Source: Marinomonas aquimarina (lineage in GTDB: Bacteria > Pseudomonadota > Gammaproteobacteria > Pseudomonadales > Marinomonadaceae). Taken from it: 64,000 bases of DNA. Under the pieces are notes generated by a model. That model saw only the letters and a list, made by a program, of their open reading frames with translations, was not told where the DNA came from and searched no databases. The stretch is from the NCBI RefSeq assembly GCF_900089755.1, contig NZ_FLOC01000010.1, positions 79,969-143,968 on the forward strand. The letters are read 5' to 3'. A program made the position numbers and the translations under genes. Positions within the stretch are counted from its first letter, which is position 1. Every line of letters begins with the position of its first letter. Below, piece by piece: positions 45,498 through 54,580 of the stretch.

Positions 45498-46289
45498 ATG
45501 GCTACGCTTCAGATCTTAACTATAGTCATTCTTTTCATAATCGTACTGGTTTCAGTGGTAATAGGATCACGTGCGCATCAAAAAGAACAAGAGCTTAAGG
45601 AGCGCCGTCTTAAGTACCTACAACTGCAAAATCGCGCCGACCGAATGGAGCAGCACATCATCGGTTTGCGTGCACTGAATACAGACATGATTGTCAGTGA
45701 CGTCTTCTATGACTTTTATTTAGAAAGCCTGCGTGAGCTAATATCTTACTCAGACGACCCTGAAAAAGTCGAAGAACGCATTGCCAAAGCCGAAGCGGAA
45801 CGGGAAAGCGCACCCGCTGAACTTGACCTTGAACCCGCTGAAATGAGTTTTCACGAGAAAACAAAATACAAAGAACGTCTTACTAAAGCTGCCAAAATGC
45901 TGCTCTATATGCGTCGCAAAGGGCGCATCAGTAACACCCACTATAAATTGTGTTACTCGTATTTGCGCTGGCTTAACCTTTGGATTCAATTGAATCGTCA
46001 AATTGTACAAGCCAACAAAAACTTCCACAGCGGCGACATGCGTGTAGCACAAACACTGTACAGCGTGATACATTCGCATTTAAAGTCCAACAATATTGAT
46101 CGTGCCGAAAAGAAACAGCTGGAGCAATTTGTTGATGACCGCATGAAAGAAATCATTGCCCCACAGATCATGGCCATTCAAGACGCAGAAAACCCTGAAG
46201 AAGCCTTGTCAGAGTTTATGCACACCTTAGAAATTGAGGACCAATCCGCGGCAGCAGACCCTAACGCACCTGCAAAAGGGCATCAATAA
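45498..46289 (+). CDS. Membrane-anchored coiled-coil protein of unknown function
   Basis: The 263-residue protein has one N-terminal helix (TLQILTIVILFIIVLVSVVIG) and then a charged, helical cytoplasmic region: an Arg/Lys/Gln-rich coiled coil to about 60, an acidic segment around 90-120, and a conserved-looking core (MLLYMRRKGRISNTHYKLCYSYLRWLNLW). I do not recognise a named family. Start 45498 has AAAAGGACAATC upstream. Its end overlaps the next, opposite-strand gene by 29 bases. Confidence 0.75.
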   Translation: MATLQILTIVILFIIVLVSVVIGSRAHQKEQELKERRLKYLQLQNRADRMEQHIIGLRALNTDMIVSDVFYDFYLESLRELISYSDDPEKVEERIAKAEAERESAPAELDLEPAEMSFHEKTKYKERLTKAAKMLLYMRRKGRISNTHYKLCYSYLRWLNLWIQLNRQIVQANKNFHSGDMRVAQTLYSVIHSHLKSNNIDRAEKKQLEQFVDDRMKEIIAPQIMAIQDAENPEEALSEFMHTLEIEDQSAAADPNAPAKGHQ

Positions 46290-46734
46290 TCGCGTTCGCA
46301 TCATCCACAACAGCCTCATCACCACGTTCACGCCAAAACAAGCTAACGCCCTGCGGGGCCACTTCAATCGCTTCAAACGCGCCGTGATGCTTCTCAAGCA
46401 GCTTCGCAAGTGACTCTGGCAGATCAAAAGGACGACTGGCGTACCAGCCCTTGCAGATTGAATCGTGTTTCCACACTTCATACGGGTAAAGATTGAGATC
46501 AGCAAACTCTTTTAATGGCTTCTCATGATATTTCCGATAACCACAAACACTGACCTTATGGGTCACCTTATCCCATTTATCTGGCAACGCCACCTGAGTC
46601 AGCTGCACATTAATACCATGCTTACGAGCCAGCATACGTAACGCCATTTTTTCGCGCTCGCGCTTCGATGGCATGACCCATAAGGCCGATCCCATCAAGG
46701 AAAGCGTAATAAATACTACAATTAAAGCTGTCAT
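46261..46734 (-). CDS. Single-helix membrane protein of unknown function
   Basis: The 157-residue protein begins with a transmembrane helix (TALIVVFITLSLMGSALWVM), then a basic segment and a soluble domain with several Trp residues (LYPYEVWKHDSICKGWYASRPFDLP). AAGAG precedes the start. It runs opposite to the upstream coiled-coil gene and overlaps it by 29 bases; both encode N-terminally anchored proteins. I do not recognise the family. Confidence 0.7.
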   Translation of the reverse strand: MTALIVVFITLSLMGSALWVMPSKREREKMALRMLARKHGINVQLTQVALPDKWDKVTHKVSVCGYRKYHEKPLKEFADLNLYPYEVWKHDSICKGWYASRPFDLPESLAKLLEKHHGAFEAIEVAPQGVSLFWRERGDEAVVDDANAIIDALLQVR

Positions 46735-46789
46735 TGAATTACTCTTAAATTATCGAGAACAAATGGAACCTAAAAATTGGAGGTGTCCT

Positions 46790-47227
46790 ATGCCCTACCA
46801 ACGCATTGTTTTAGCGGTGGATTTAACGGATGAAAGTATTACAGTTGCCAATAAGGCCGCGGCAATGTGCAAAGCCTTTGATGGCGAGCTCACCATTATC
46901 CACGTTATCGAATCCCTGAACTACGCTTACGGCGGCGATGTACCCATCGACGTAAGCGATATCCAAGAACAACTTCAAGACACAGCCACCAAACACATGC
47001 AGGCCCTAGTGGATCAACTGGAGATCCCTGTAAAAGAAACCATAGTGACACAAGGTGGTATCGAAAGTGAGATCCATCGCACAGCGGAAGATCTTGAGGC
47101 CGACCTAATTATTGTCGGCAGCCATGGGCGCCACGGCCTTGCATTACTACTTGGCTCCACTGCCAACGGCGTCCTACACGGTGCGCCCTGCGACGTACTC
47201 GCGGTTCGCGTAAAGTCTGAACACTAA
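46790..47227 (+). CDS. uspA: Universal stress protein A family
   Basis: The 145-residue cytoplasmic protein has the UspA fold: IVLAVDLTDES at the N-terminus, then a C-terminal IIVGSHGRHGLALLLGSTANGVLH motif. The sequence is closer to UspA, which does not bind ATP strongly, than to ATP-binding Usp forms with G-2x-G-9x-G-(S/T), though the GSHGRHG spacing is similar. ATG 46790 is preceded by GGAGGTG; the longer frame to 46673 overlaps the opposite gene and lacks support. It ends at a strong terminator. Confidence 0.92.
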   Translation: MPYQRIVLAVDLTDESITVANKAAAMCKAFDGELTIIHVIESLNYAYGGDVPIDVSDIQEQLQDTATKHMQALVDQLEIPVKETIVTQGGIESEIHRTAEDLEADLIIVGSHGRHGLALLLGSTANGVLHGAPCDVLAVRVKSEH

Positions 47228-47248
47228 TACTCATGTAGCAGCACAAAC

Positions 47249-47277
47249 AAAAGGGAGGCTGTTTCAGCCTCCCTTTT
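47249..47277. terminator. Bidirectional terminator between uspA and cysS
   Basis: AAAAGGGAGGCTG-TTT-CAGCCTCCCTTTT, a 13-bp perfect stem with T-rich ends on both strands, lies 22 bases past uspA and 23 before the cysS stop. Confidence 0.92.
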
Positions 47278-47299
47278 TAATGCTTATGCCAGCAAGACA

Positions 47300-48682
47300 C
47301 TAACCGCGCGTCCAAGTCGTCCCTTCACGAGTATCTAGCAAGGTAATCCCCTGCTCTAGCAACAAATCACGAATCTCATCGCTGCGAGCAAAGTTCTTGT
47401 CTTTACGCGCTTGAGCACGCTCAGCAATATAACCTTCGATCTCTTCAGCAGAAATACCTTCGCTGATTGTACTGTTTTGCATGAAGTATTCAGGATCTTG
47501 TGACAACAGACCAAGCACATCCGCCAGCGCTTTCAGCTCGGCCGCCAATGTTGCTGCTTGCTCACTGCCTTCAGCTCGCGCTTTATTTAATTCACGCACC
47601 AATTCAAACAACACCGACAGCGCCACCGCTGTATTGAAATCGTCACGCATCGCATCTTCAAAACGCGTGGTGTAATCGGTCGCCACATAGCTTTGCGCCA
47701 CCTCTTGACCACGAAGCGCTGTATACAAACGTTCAAGAGCGGTTTTAGCTTCTTTTAAGCTAGCATCCGAGTAGTCAATGCTGCTGCGGTATTGGCTCGA
47801 TACCATTAAGTAACGCACAACTTCTGGATTAAACTTCTCTAGCACTTCACGAATGGTAAAGAAGTTACCTAGAGATTTAGACATCTTTTCATTGTTCACA
47901 CGCACCGCGCCACAGTGCATCCAGTAGTTAACATACTGTTCACCCGTGGCCGCTTCTGATTGTGCAATCTCATTCTCGTGATGCGGGAACTTAAGGTCTG
48001 GACCGCCACCGTGAATATCGAAGTGATTACCAAGACAGTGAGTCGACATAGCCGAACACTCAATGTGCCAACCCGGACGACCTTTACCCCATGGAGAGTC
48101 CCAAGAAACTTCACCGTCTTTGGCAGGCTTCCACAGAACGAAATCTGCAGGGTGTTCTTTTGAAGCTTCCACTTCAATACGTGCACCAGCCAACATTTCC
48201 TCAAGCTTACGGTTATTTAATTTACCGTATTCTTCAAATTTGCTGGCACGGTAGAACACATCACCGCTGTTGCCTTGATAAGCAAAGCCTTTGTCCACTA
48301 GCACTTGAATCATATCAATGATCTGTTGCATGAACTCAGTCGCTTTAGGCTCTAAGTCCGGAAGCTTATTTCCCAGCGCCACTTCGTCTTCATGCATGGC
48401 GGCAATCATACGCTCGGTTAGCTCAGACGTCGTCTCACCATTTTCTTCCGCACGCTTGATAATTTTGTCATCCACGTCAGTGATGTTACGCACGAAGGTC
48501 AGGTCGTAACCAATATGACGCAGGAAGCGCGTGATAACATCAAAAGAGATCATCGCTCGCGCGTGGCCGATGTGGCAGTAGTCATAGACCGTGATACCAC
48601 ATACGTACATTTTAACTTTACCTTCCTCGATCGGCTTGAACTCTTCCTTCTTGCCAGTCAGGGTATTAAAAACTTTTAACAT
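47300..48682 (-). CDS. cysS: Cysteinyl-tRNA synthetase
   Basis: The 460-residue class I synthetase matches E. coli CysRS (461). HIGH appears as HIGHA in DYCHIGHARAMISF, KMSKS in NEKMSKSLGNFF, and the zinc ligands in MYVCGITVYD and the WHIECSAMS...GGGPDLKFPHHENE region. I use ATG 48682; the longer frame to 48718 overlaps the glnS end and adds a non-family N-terminus. It lies 8 bases downstream of glnS and is probably cotranscribed. Confidence 0.97.
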   Translation of the reverse strand: MLKVFNTLTGKKEEFKPIEEGKVKMYVCGITVYDYCHIGHARAMISFDVITRFLRHIGYDLTFVRNITDVDDKIIKRAEENGETTSELTERMIAAMHEDEVALGNKLPDLEPKATEFMQQIIDMIQVLVDKGFAYQGNSGDVFYRASKFEEYGKLNNRKLEEMLAGARIEVEASKEHPADFVLWKPAKDGEVSWDSPWGKGRPGWHIECSAMSTHCLGNHFDIHGGGPDLKFPHHENEIAQSEAATGEQYVNYWMHCGAVRVNNEKMSKSLGNFFTIREVLEKFNPEVVRYLMVSSQYRSSIDYSDASLKEAKTALERLYTALRGQEVAQSYVATDYTTRFEDAMRDDFNTAVALSVLFELVRELNKARAEGSEQAATLAAELKALADVLGLLSQDPEYFMQNSTISEGISAEEIEGYIAERAQARKDKNFARSDEIRDLLLEQGITLLDTREGTTWTRG

Positions 48683-48690
48683 GCTATGCC

Positions 48691-50361
48691 TTAGCCTTTC
48701 GCTTCGATTTTCGCCCAAGAGTCACGAAGTGTCACAGTACGGTTAAACACCATACCCTCTTCCTTTAGATCGCGGCAGAAGTAACCTTCCCGCTCAAACT
48801 GGAAACCAACGCCTGGCTCTGCTTGCGCTAGTGATGGTTCAAGTTTCGCATTTTCTGCAACCGACATAGATTCTGGGTTAATGAAATCTAGGAATGTTTT
48901 ACCTTCGTGTTTCGCATCTGGTGCTTCGTCGCTGAATAGACGATCGTATAGGCGAACTTTTGCATCTACGGCGTGCTTAGCACTTACCCAGTGAATCACA
49001 CCTTTTGGTTTGTAACCTTCTGGGTTAACGCCCAGTGTGTTTTCATCGTAGGTACAGAGTAGTTCAACCACATTGCCTGCTTCGTCACGAATCACTTCAT
49101 TACACGTAATCACATAACCACCACGCAGACGTACAGCAGAGTCAAGGCTTAAACGCTTCCATTTACGCGGCGCCACTTCTTCAAAGTCTGCTGCGTCGAT
49201 GAAAAGCTCTTTGCTAAACGGAACTTCACGAGTGCCGGCTTCTTCATTTTTCGGGTGATTACCAACATTAAAGATTTCTTCTTTATCTTCTGGGTAGTTG
49301 GTTAACGTCACCTTAATAGGATTTAGTACTGCCATGGCGCGATTCGCGTTCGCATCCAAGTCTTCACGAATAGCGTGTTCCAACATACCGAAGTCAACAA
49401 TACTGTCGGACTTAGTCACACCGATACGCTCACAGAAGTTACGGATCGACGCAGGCGTAAAACCACGACGGCGCATGCCTGAAATCGTTGGCATACGCGG
49501 ATCGTCCCACGCTTCCACGTGACCTTCGTCGACCAGTTGCTTCAGCTTACGCTTACTTGTCACTGTGTAGTTCAAGTTCAGACGAGCAAATTCGATTTGT
49601 TGCGGGTGCGCTGTACCCAATGTATCAAGCGTCCAATCGTATAGCGGACGGTGATCTTGGAACTCAAGCGTACAGATAGAGTGGGTAATATTTTCTAGCG
49701 CATCGGATAAACAGTGGGTGAAGTCGTACATCGGGTAGACACACCATTTGTCACCGGTTTGGTGGTGATGTACGTGACGAATACGGTAGATAATCGGGTC
49801 GCGCAGATTGATGTTTGGGCTGGCCATATCAATCTTGGCACGCAGTACTTTTTCACCGTCTGCGTATTTACCATCACGCATTTCCATGAACAATGCCAAG
49901 TTTTCTTCTGGCGTACGATCACGGTATGGGCTGTTCTTACCAGGCTCTTTCAATGTGCCACGGTATTCACGCATTTGCTCAGCGTTTAATTCACAAACGT
50001 ATGCTTTGCCAGCCTTAATCAACTCACAAGCAAAATCAAACAGTTGATCAAAATAGTCAGATGCATATTTAGGCTCACCGGCCCAGTCAAAGCCTAACCA
50101 CTCCACATCACGTTTGATGGATTCAATGTATTCAACGCTTTCTTTTTCAGGGTTGGTATCGTCGAAGCGTAAGTTACATTGGCCTTGGTAGCGTTGTGCA
50201 ATGCCGAAATTTAGGCAGATAGATTTAGCATGGCCGATGTGAAGATAACCGTTTGGCTCAGGTGGAAAGCGCGTTAGGACTTTGCCGCCGTGTTTGCCAG
50301 TTTCGTTATCTTTATCAATAATTTGGGTGATGAAATTCCCAGTTTTAGACGCTTCTGACAT
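48691..50361 (-). CDS. glnS: Glutaminyl-tRNA synthetase
   Basis: The 556-residue class I synthetase matches E. coli GlnRS (554). HIGH occurs in [21 protein letters not shown] near residue 35, and the KMSKS equivalent is [11 protein letters not shown] (E. coli has VMSKRKL). The C-terminal anticodon-binding beta barrels show the usual ...[24 protein letters not shown] end. Presence of GlnRS means glutaminyl-tRNA is made directly. Confidence 0.97.
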   Translation of the reverse strand: MSEASKTGNFITQIIDKDNETGKHGGKVLTRFPPEPNGYLHIGHAKSICLNFGIAQRYQGQCNLRFDDTNPEKESVEYIESIKRDVEWLGFDWAGEPKYASDYFDQLFDFACELIKAGKAYVCELNAEQMREYRGTLKEPGKNSPYRDRTPEENLALFMEMRDGKYADGEKVLRAKIDMASPNINLRDPIIYRIRHVHHHQTGDKWCVYPMYDFTHCLSDALENITHSICTLEFQDHRPLYDWTLDTLGTAHPQQIEFARLNLNYTVTSKRKLKQLVDEGHVEAWDDPRMPTISGMRRRGFTPASIRNFCERIGVTKSDSIVDFGMLEHAIREDLDANANRAMAVLNPIKVTLTNYPEDKEEIFNVGNHPKNEEAGTREVPFSKELFIDAADFEEVAPRKWKRLSLDSAVRLRGGYVITCNEVIRDEAGNVVELLCTYDENTLGVNPEGYKPKGVIHWVSAKHAVDAKVRLYDRLFSDEAPDAKHEGKTFLDFINPESMSVAENAKLEPSLAQAEPGVGFQFEREGYFCRDLKEEGMVFNRTVTLRDSWAKIEAKG

Positions 50362-50461
50362 GTTATGTTCGAATCCCGATTGGTGTTCATGTAACGATTA
50401 GAAAAATTAGCGCACAAGTATATCTGATTTTGTTTGTTGATTGGTACGCTCAAAAGTGATT

Positions 50462-50791
50462 TTAAGCGCCAAGCCACAATTTCATTAAGAAAAACACCAA
50501 CACCCCCACGCAAATAGTAAGCAATTGACGCTTAAACATTAACCCCACCAGCAGTGACGTTAGTGCGCCAACAAACCATGGATTCATCAAGCTGACTGCC
50601 AAGCCTTCACTATCCGTCAGCGACATAGGCGCGATAATGGCCGTTAACACAGAAATCGGCACAAATTTGAGTGCCTTATCCAACCATTCAGGGATCTCTG
50701 CTTTATGGGCGCTGGCAAACAGCACCACACGAATACCGTAGGTCACCACAAACATTCCCAAAATAATCAAGACAAGCTCTAGACTAGACAT
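50462..50791 (-). CDS. azlD: AzlD family branched-chain amino acid transport subunit
   Basis: The 109-residue protein has about four hydrophobic helices and the AzlD motif TYGIRVVLF...IPEWLDKALKFVPISVLTAIIAP. With AzlC it forms a branched-chain amino acid (or azaleucine) exporter. I choose ATG 50791, with GAAAGGAGCGACCA before it; the longer frame starts inside azlC. It overlaps the azlC end by 8 bases. Confidence 0.92.
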   Translation of the reverse strand: MSSLELVLIILGMFVVTYGIRVVLFASAHKAEIPEWLDKALKFVPISVLTAIIAPMSLTDSEGLAVSLMNPWFVGALTSLLVGLMFKRQLLTICVGVLVFFLMKLWLGA

Positions 50792-51515
50792 TGGTCGTCG
50801 CTCCTTTCTTGTTAGCACCCGAGAGACGATCTAGAGAATACCCTATCACTACCGCCAGTAAGGTGGACACAATCAGCCCAAGGTGGTTGGGCATATCCTT
50901 GAGCAAAATCGACGCCACTAGCGCTACAGCAAACGCCCCCCAATAGGGAACACTTTTTAGATAAGGGGTAATAATGCCGATAAAGGTGGCCACCATGGCA
51001 AACTCCAAGCCCCACTCACTGATCCCCGGTATGTACTCACCGGCCAACGCCCCTATCACCGTGGTTATATTCCACATTAAATAGAAGCTCAGGAAGGAAC
51101 CTAGATAAACCTGATGACCATTAGATCGGTCAGCAGACCCCATATCGTACATCGGACGTACCGCGGCATAGGTTTCATCAATCAGACCAAACCCCATGAT
51201 AAGACGTAGCTTCAACGGCAGGTGCTTCACGAAGCGCAACATGTCTGCGGCATATAAGATATGACGCAGATTGACGACAAAGGTCGTTAGCACAATCACC
51301 CATAAAGGCGCATCGGCGGCAATCAAACCAAGCGCCACAAATTGCGCCGATCCCGCAAAGACAATGCTCGACATGGCAATCGCGAACCAAATACTGAGAT
51401 CATTCGCCGCAGCTAACGAACCAAACAGCAAGCCAAACGGCAAGCCACCGACAATCATAGGAAGAGAGGCTAAGGCTCCACGCTGAGCATTTTGAAAAGC
51501 ATTCATACTAAGCAC
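50784..51515 (-). CDS. azlC: AzlC family permease
   Basis: The 243-residue protein has about six or seven membrane helices with AzlC signatures: GGLPFGLLFGSLA, SSIVFAGSAQFVALG and NLRHILYAADM. It is the large subunit of the AzlCD exporter. The first base may be GTG 51515, with AAAGGCGTTGG before it, or ATG 51506, which has no clear ribosome binding site. It overlaps the end of the MarR-GNAT gene, so the three genes are likely an operon that begins at the MarR-type operators. Confidence 0.92.
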   Translation of the reverse strand: MLSMNAFQNAQRGALASLPMIVGGLPFGLLFGSLAAANDLSIWFAIAMSSIVFAGSAQFVALGLIAADAPLWVIVLTTFVVNLRHILYAADMLRFVKHLPLKLRLIMGFGLIDETYAAVRPMYDMGSADRSNGHQVYLGSFLSFYLMWNITTVIGALAGEYIPGISEWGLEFAMVATFIGIITPYLKSVPYWGAFAVALVASILLKDMPNHLGLIVSTLLAVVIGYSLDRLSGANKKGATTNV

Positions 51516-52449
51516 CCAACGCCTTTACCATGCGAACATTGGCTCTAGGCACACTAAAAGAAGTCACTTGTTCTTCAGTAAAACCCAATTTCTGATACAG
51601 AGAGAGGGCTGGAGTCAAAGAGGTATGTGACTCCAGAACAATGCGACTCGCCTGCATCGCTGTCGCTTCATTGATAGCATCTTGCAGCAAGCGCTCACCG
51701 AGCCCTAAACGCTGAAATCTCTCACTGACTGCCAATTTCCCCAACTCAACCACACCGGCCTGCTCTGGCATGATGAAATAAGCCGCAACCGGCTGACCCT
51801 CAACATAAGCCACTTTAACTTTGCCCCCTTGAGCTAAAATGTGGCTCTTTGGATCGTTTAGCAGCAAACGATCCTTGTCATAGATGTCATCTTTGAAAAA
51901 GCGTTCTAGCCAAGCCATATTCAGAGCTTTAAAGGCCCTAAAATCTTCTTCAGACTGGCACTCTTTGAGTATCAGCTTCTCGGGGTGCAAACGAAGCAAA
52001 ACACGTTTGGCATAGGGGCCATTCAGTAAATTCTTTTCCAGCTCCCCAAGCTGCTCTAAGAAAGAGCCCGACGCATGACCAAGATAGTAGGTCAGCTCAT
52101 GGCCAATGGCCGCTAATACAGGTTCAGCCTTTAGCATTTCTTCACGACACAACTCAGACAAACAAATAACGGAACGTCGCTGATCTTGCTCATCCGGCAC
52201 CTTTAGTAGCAAGCCTTCCTTCATCATCTTGGTCACTTGCTTACTGACCGCCGGATGGGACAAACCTAAATGCTCAGATATTTGCACAACAGAAAGAGAG
52301 GCTTGCTGCTGCAGAAGGCGCAAAATGGGGAAGTAGGTCGAAGAAATCTTTAAGGATTCAGCACTGTAAACCGACTGCACCTCATTATAAAGAAAGTCAC
52401 TCAGACGCTTTAAGCGACTCCCCAATGACAAAACACCAAACTGCTCCAT
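51508..52449 (-). CDS. MarR-type regulator fused to GNAT acetyltransferase
   Basis: The 313-residue protein joins an N-terminal winged-helix MarR domain (about 20-140; ISEHLGLSHPAVSKQVTKMMKEGLL is the recognition helix region, with the EDQRRS wing) to a C-terminal GNAT domain (about 155-305; motif A LAVSERFQRLGLGERLL for acetyl-CoA). Such fusions sense a ligand and may acetylate it. ATG 52449 fits the domain start; the frame to 52515 runs through the palindromic operators. It is transcribed ahead of azlC, so an amino-acid-like ligand is a reasonable guess. Autoregulation is likely (see the operators). Confidence 0.9.
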   Translation of the reverse strand: MEQFGVLSLGSRLKRLSDFLYNEVQSVYSAESLKISSTYFPILRLLQQQASLSVVQISEHLGLSHPAVSKQVTKMMKEGLLLKVPDEQDQRRSVICLSELCREEMLKAEPVLAAIGHELTYYLGHASGSFLEQLGELEKNLLNGPYAKRVLLRLHPEKLILKECQSEEDFRAFKALNMAWLERFFKDDIYDKDRLLLNDPKSHILAQGGKVKVAYVEGQPVAAYFIMPEQAGVVELGKLAVSERFQRLGLGERLLQDAINEATAMQASRIVLESHTSLTPALSLYQKLGFTEEQVTSFSVPRANVRMVKALGA

Positions 52450-52470
52450 ATCTAAACCACCCACAAAACT

Positions 52471-52511
52471 ACGTAACTGGTTACCTATAATATATACGTA
52501 ACCGGTTACGT
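52471..52511. promoter_or_regulatory. Twin palindromic operators before the MarR-GNAT gene
   Basis: ACGTAACCGGTTACGT (52496-52511) is a perfect 16-bp palindrome and ACGTAACTGGTTACCT (52471-52486) a near copy, with starts 25 bases apart. The region between is AT-rich (TATAATATAT) and could hold the promoter. Spacing suits two MarR dimers. Confidence 0.85.
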
Positions 52512-52575
52512 ACAACCCACTTTAATGATGGAATATGTCAATTTAGACGCAAAGACTAGTTACACGACGGGTATT

Positions 52576-52584
52576 TGCTATAAT
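52576..52584 (+). promoter_or_regulatory. Extended -10 promoter of queC
   Basis: TGCTATAAT is a perfect extended -10 element (TGnTATAAT), 29 bases before the queC start. No good -35 is seen, as allowed for this promoter class. Confidence 0.65.
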
Positions 52585-52613
52585 CCGCGCCCTTGAAACG
52601 AAGGGGATTATCC

Positions 52614-53273
52614 ATGTCAAACAAAGCCGTTGTGGTCTATTCAGGAGGAATGGATTCTTACACAGTGCTGCACACAGCACTTGCCGAAGGAAAAGAGGTG
52701 TACGCACTGTCGTTTAACTACGGCCAGCGCCACAGCAAAGAATTAGATGTGGCAGCCGCGGTTTGCGCAAAGCACGGTATTCCACACAAGATCGTCGACA
52801 TCTCTGCGATCAACGATCTAATGGCAGGATCATCACTGACCAGCGACATTGAGATTCCAGAAGGCCATTACGCTGAAGACAGCATGAAAAACACCGTCGT
52901 GCCAAATCGCAATATGGTACTGCTGTCGATGGCCATTGCTTACGCTGTCTCTTTAGAGGCCCCTGAGGTCTATTACGGCGCCCATTCTGGCGATCATCAT
53001 ATTTACCCAGATTGCCGCCCAGAGTTCGTTCACGCCATGAATGCGGTGTCTAAAATTGCCAACTATGAGCCAGTTGAAATTGTTACGCCATTTTTAAACA
53101 GCTCCAAGGGCGAAATCCTAGCCGCTGGTTTGGCTATGAATTTGGACTACGGCAACACTTGGACTTGTTATAATGGTCGTGAACATGCCTGTGGTAAATG
53201 CGGCGCCTGCAATGAGCGCTTAGAAGCCTTCGCAGAACAAGGCATCACCGATCCACTCACTTACGAAGCTTAA
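52614..53273 (+). CDS. queC: 7-cyano-7-deazaguanine synthase
   Basis: The enzyme converts carboxydeazaguanine to preQ0 with ATP and ammonia, on the queuosine pathway. The 219 residues have the PP-loop [11 protein letters not shown] (residues 6-16), the [12 protein letters not shown] motif, and the four-Cys zinc site near the C-terminus ([18 protein letters not shown]). I start at ATG 52614; an upstream in-frame start at 52593 adds residues outside the family. It precedes queE by 120 bases. Confidence 0.95.
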   Translation: MSNKAVVVYSGGMDSYTVLHTALAEGKEVYALSFNYGQRHSKELDVAAAVCAKHGIPHKIVDISAINDLMAGSSLTSDIEIPEGHYAEDSMKNTVVPNRNMVLLSMAIAYAVSLEAPEVYYGAHSGDHHIYPDCRPEFVHAMNAVSKIANYEPVEIVTPFLNSSKGEILAAGLAMNLDYGNTWTCYNGREHACGKCGACNERLEAFAEQGITDPLTYEA

Positions 53274-53393
53274 CCTCTTACGTCTAAGAGCCGTTTGCTT
53301 CTGTTTAACCCGATTTAGCCTTTGCCAAGCAATTCGCTAATGACTGTTATCACTATCAGCCCCGACTGTTTTCGGGTGATTGAAGGAATAACC

Positions 53394-54044
53394 ATGTACT
53401 CAATTAAAGAAGCGTTCTATTCCCTACAGGGAGAAGGCGCTCATGCTGGCCGCCCCGCCATCTTTTGCCGCTTTACTGGCTGCAATCTATGGAGCGGTAA
53501 AGAAAAACATCGCGCCAGTGCGCAATGTCAGTTTTGCGATACCGACTTTATCGGTACCGACGGTCAGAATGGCGGCAAGTTTAAAAGCGCCGTAGATTTA
53601 ATCTCGCATTTAGATAACTTATGGCCAGTAGGCACGAACCATAAGTATTTAATCTTTACTGGCGGCGAACCTGCACTGCAATTGGATGATGAGTTAATTG
53701 CCGCAGCGAAAGCCTCACACTACACCTTAGCCATCGAAACCAACGGTACCCTTCCCCTTCCCGATGGCATTGATTGGATTTGCGTGAGCCCCAAGACCGC
53801 AGAACCTCTAGTAGTGAACCGTGGTAGTGAGCTGAAACTCATCTTTCCGCAGGAACATTTGCCACCTAATTTGTTTACCGACCTTGAATTTGAACACTTT
53901 TACCTCCAACCAATGGATCAGAGTGCTTTACCGGAAGGTCGTGAGCGTGTTGATGACGCTCAAGCACAGACAATTCGTTACTGTTTACAGAATCCACAGT
54001 GGCGTCTAAGTTTACAAACACATAAAATGCTTGGCATTGATTGA
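53394..54044 (+). CDS. queE: 7-carboxy-7-deazaguanine synthase
   Basis: The radical SAM enzyme rearranges carboxytetrahydropterin to carboxydeazaguanine, the step before QueC. The 216 residues begin with MYSIKEAFYSLQGEGAHAGRPA. The iron-sulfur cluster ligands follow the long-loop form seen in E. coli (C-x14-C-x2-C): the first Cys in TGCNLWSG and the last two in CQFCDTDF. GGEPALQ follows for SAM binding. ATG 53394 has GAAGGAATAACC upstream. QueC, QueE and the tRNA hydroxylase MiaE in this window are all tRNA-modification enzymes. Confidence 0.94.
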   Translation: MYSIKEAFYSLQGEGAHAGRPAIFCRFTGCNLWSGKEKHRASAQCQFCDTDFIGTDGQNGGKFKSAVDLISHLDNLWPVGTNHKYLIFTGGEPALQLDDELIAAAKASHYTLAIETNGTLPLPDGIDWICVSPKTAEPLVVNRGSELKLIFPQEHLPPNLFTDLEFEHFYLQPMDQSALPEGRERVDDAQAQTIRYCLQNPQWRLSLQTHKMLGID

Positions 54045-54078
54045 TTTATTACACCTAACTGAATAAAGGAAAAGTTAC

Positions 54079-54576
54079 ATGATCGTTTTCCATACGAATT
54101 TTGGCGATATCACTATCGAATTGAACTACGAGAAAGCGCCAAAAACGGCTAAAAACTTTGAAGAATATGTAACATCAGGCTTCTACGACGGCGTGATTTT
54201 CCACCGTGTTATCAACGGTTTCATGGTCCAAGGCGGTGGTTTTGAGCCTGGCATGAAGCAAAAAGAAACGCGCGCACCAATCGAAAACGAAGCAGACAAC
54301 GGCCTAGAAAACGTCGCCGGCTCTCTAGCCATGGCTCGTACAATGGACCCACACTCAGCGTCAGCACAATTCTTTATCAACGTTGCTGACAACAGCTTCC
54401 TTAACCACCGTAGCAAAACACCAGACGGTTGGGGTTACGCGGTATTCGGTAAAGTGACTGCGGGCATGGACGTTGTCAACAAGATCAAAGAAGTTCAAAC
54501 AACGATCAAAGCAGGCCACCAAGACGTTCCTGCAGAAGACGTTATCATCGAGTCTGCTGAGCTAATCAAAGAATAA
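54079..54576 (+). CDS. ppiB: Cyclophilin-type peptidyl-prolyl isomerase B
   Basis: The 165-residue cytoplasmic cyclophilin catalyses proline cis-trans isomerisation. It shows [15 protein letters not shown] with the active-site Arg, the [21 protein letters not shown] core (Gln-Phe-Phe), and [15 protein letters not shown]. It has no signal peptide, unlike PpiA. A strong AAAGGAAAAG ribosome binding site precedes it. The lpxH start lies 4 bases after the stop. Codon use is strongly biased. Confidence 0.96.
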   Translation: MIVFHTNFGDITIELNYEKAPKTAKNFEEYVTSGFYDGVIFHRVINGFMVQGGGFEPGMKQKETRAPIENEADNGLENVAGSLAMARTMDPHSASAQFFINVADNSFLNHRSKTPDGWGYAVFGKVTAGMDVVNKIKEVQTTIKAGHQDVPAEDVIIESAELIKE

Positions 54577-54580
54577 GTTC

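Noticed and set aside
52516..52613. preQ1 riboswitch before queC
   Set aside because: The leader is short and lacks the H-type pseudoknot pattern; an extended -10 close to the start explains the region.
53274..53393. preQ1 riboswitch before queE
   Set aside because: Only a small CCCCGA/TCGGG-like hairpin is present, without the conserved A-rich tail.
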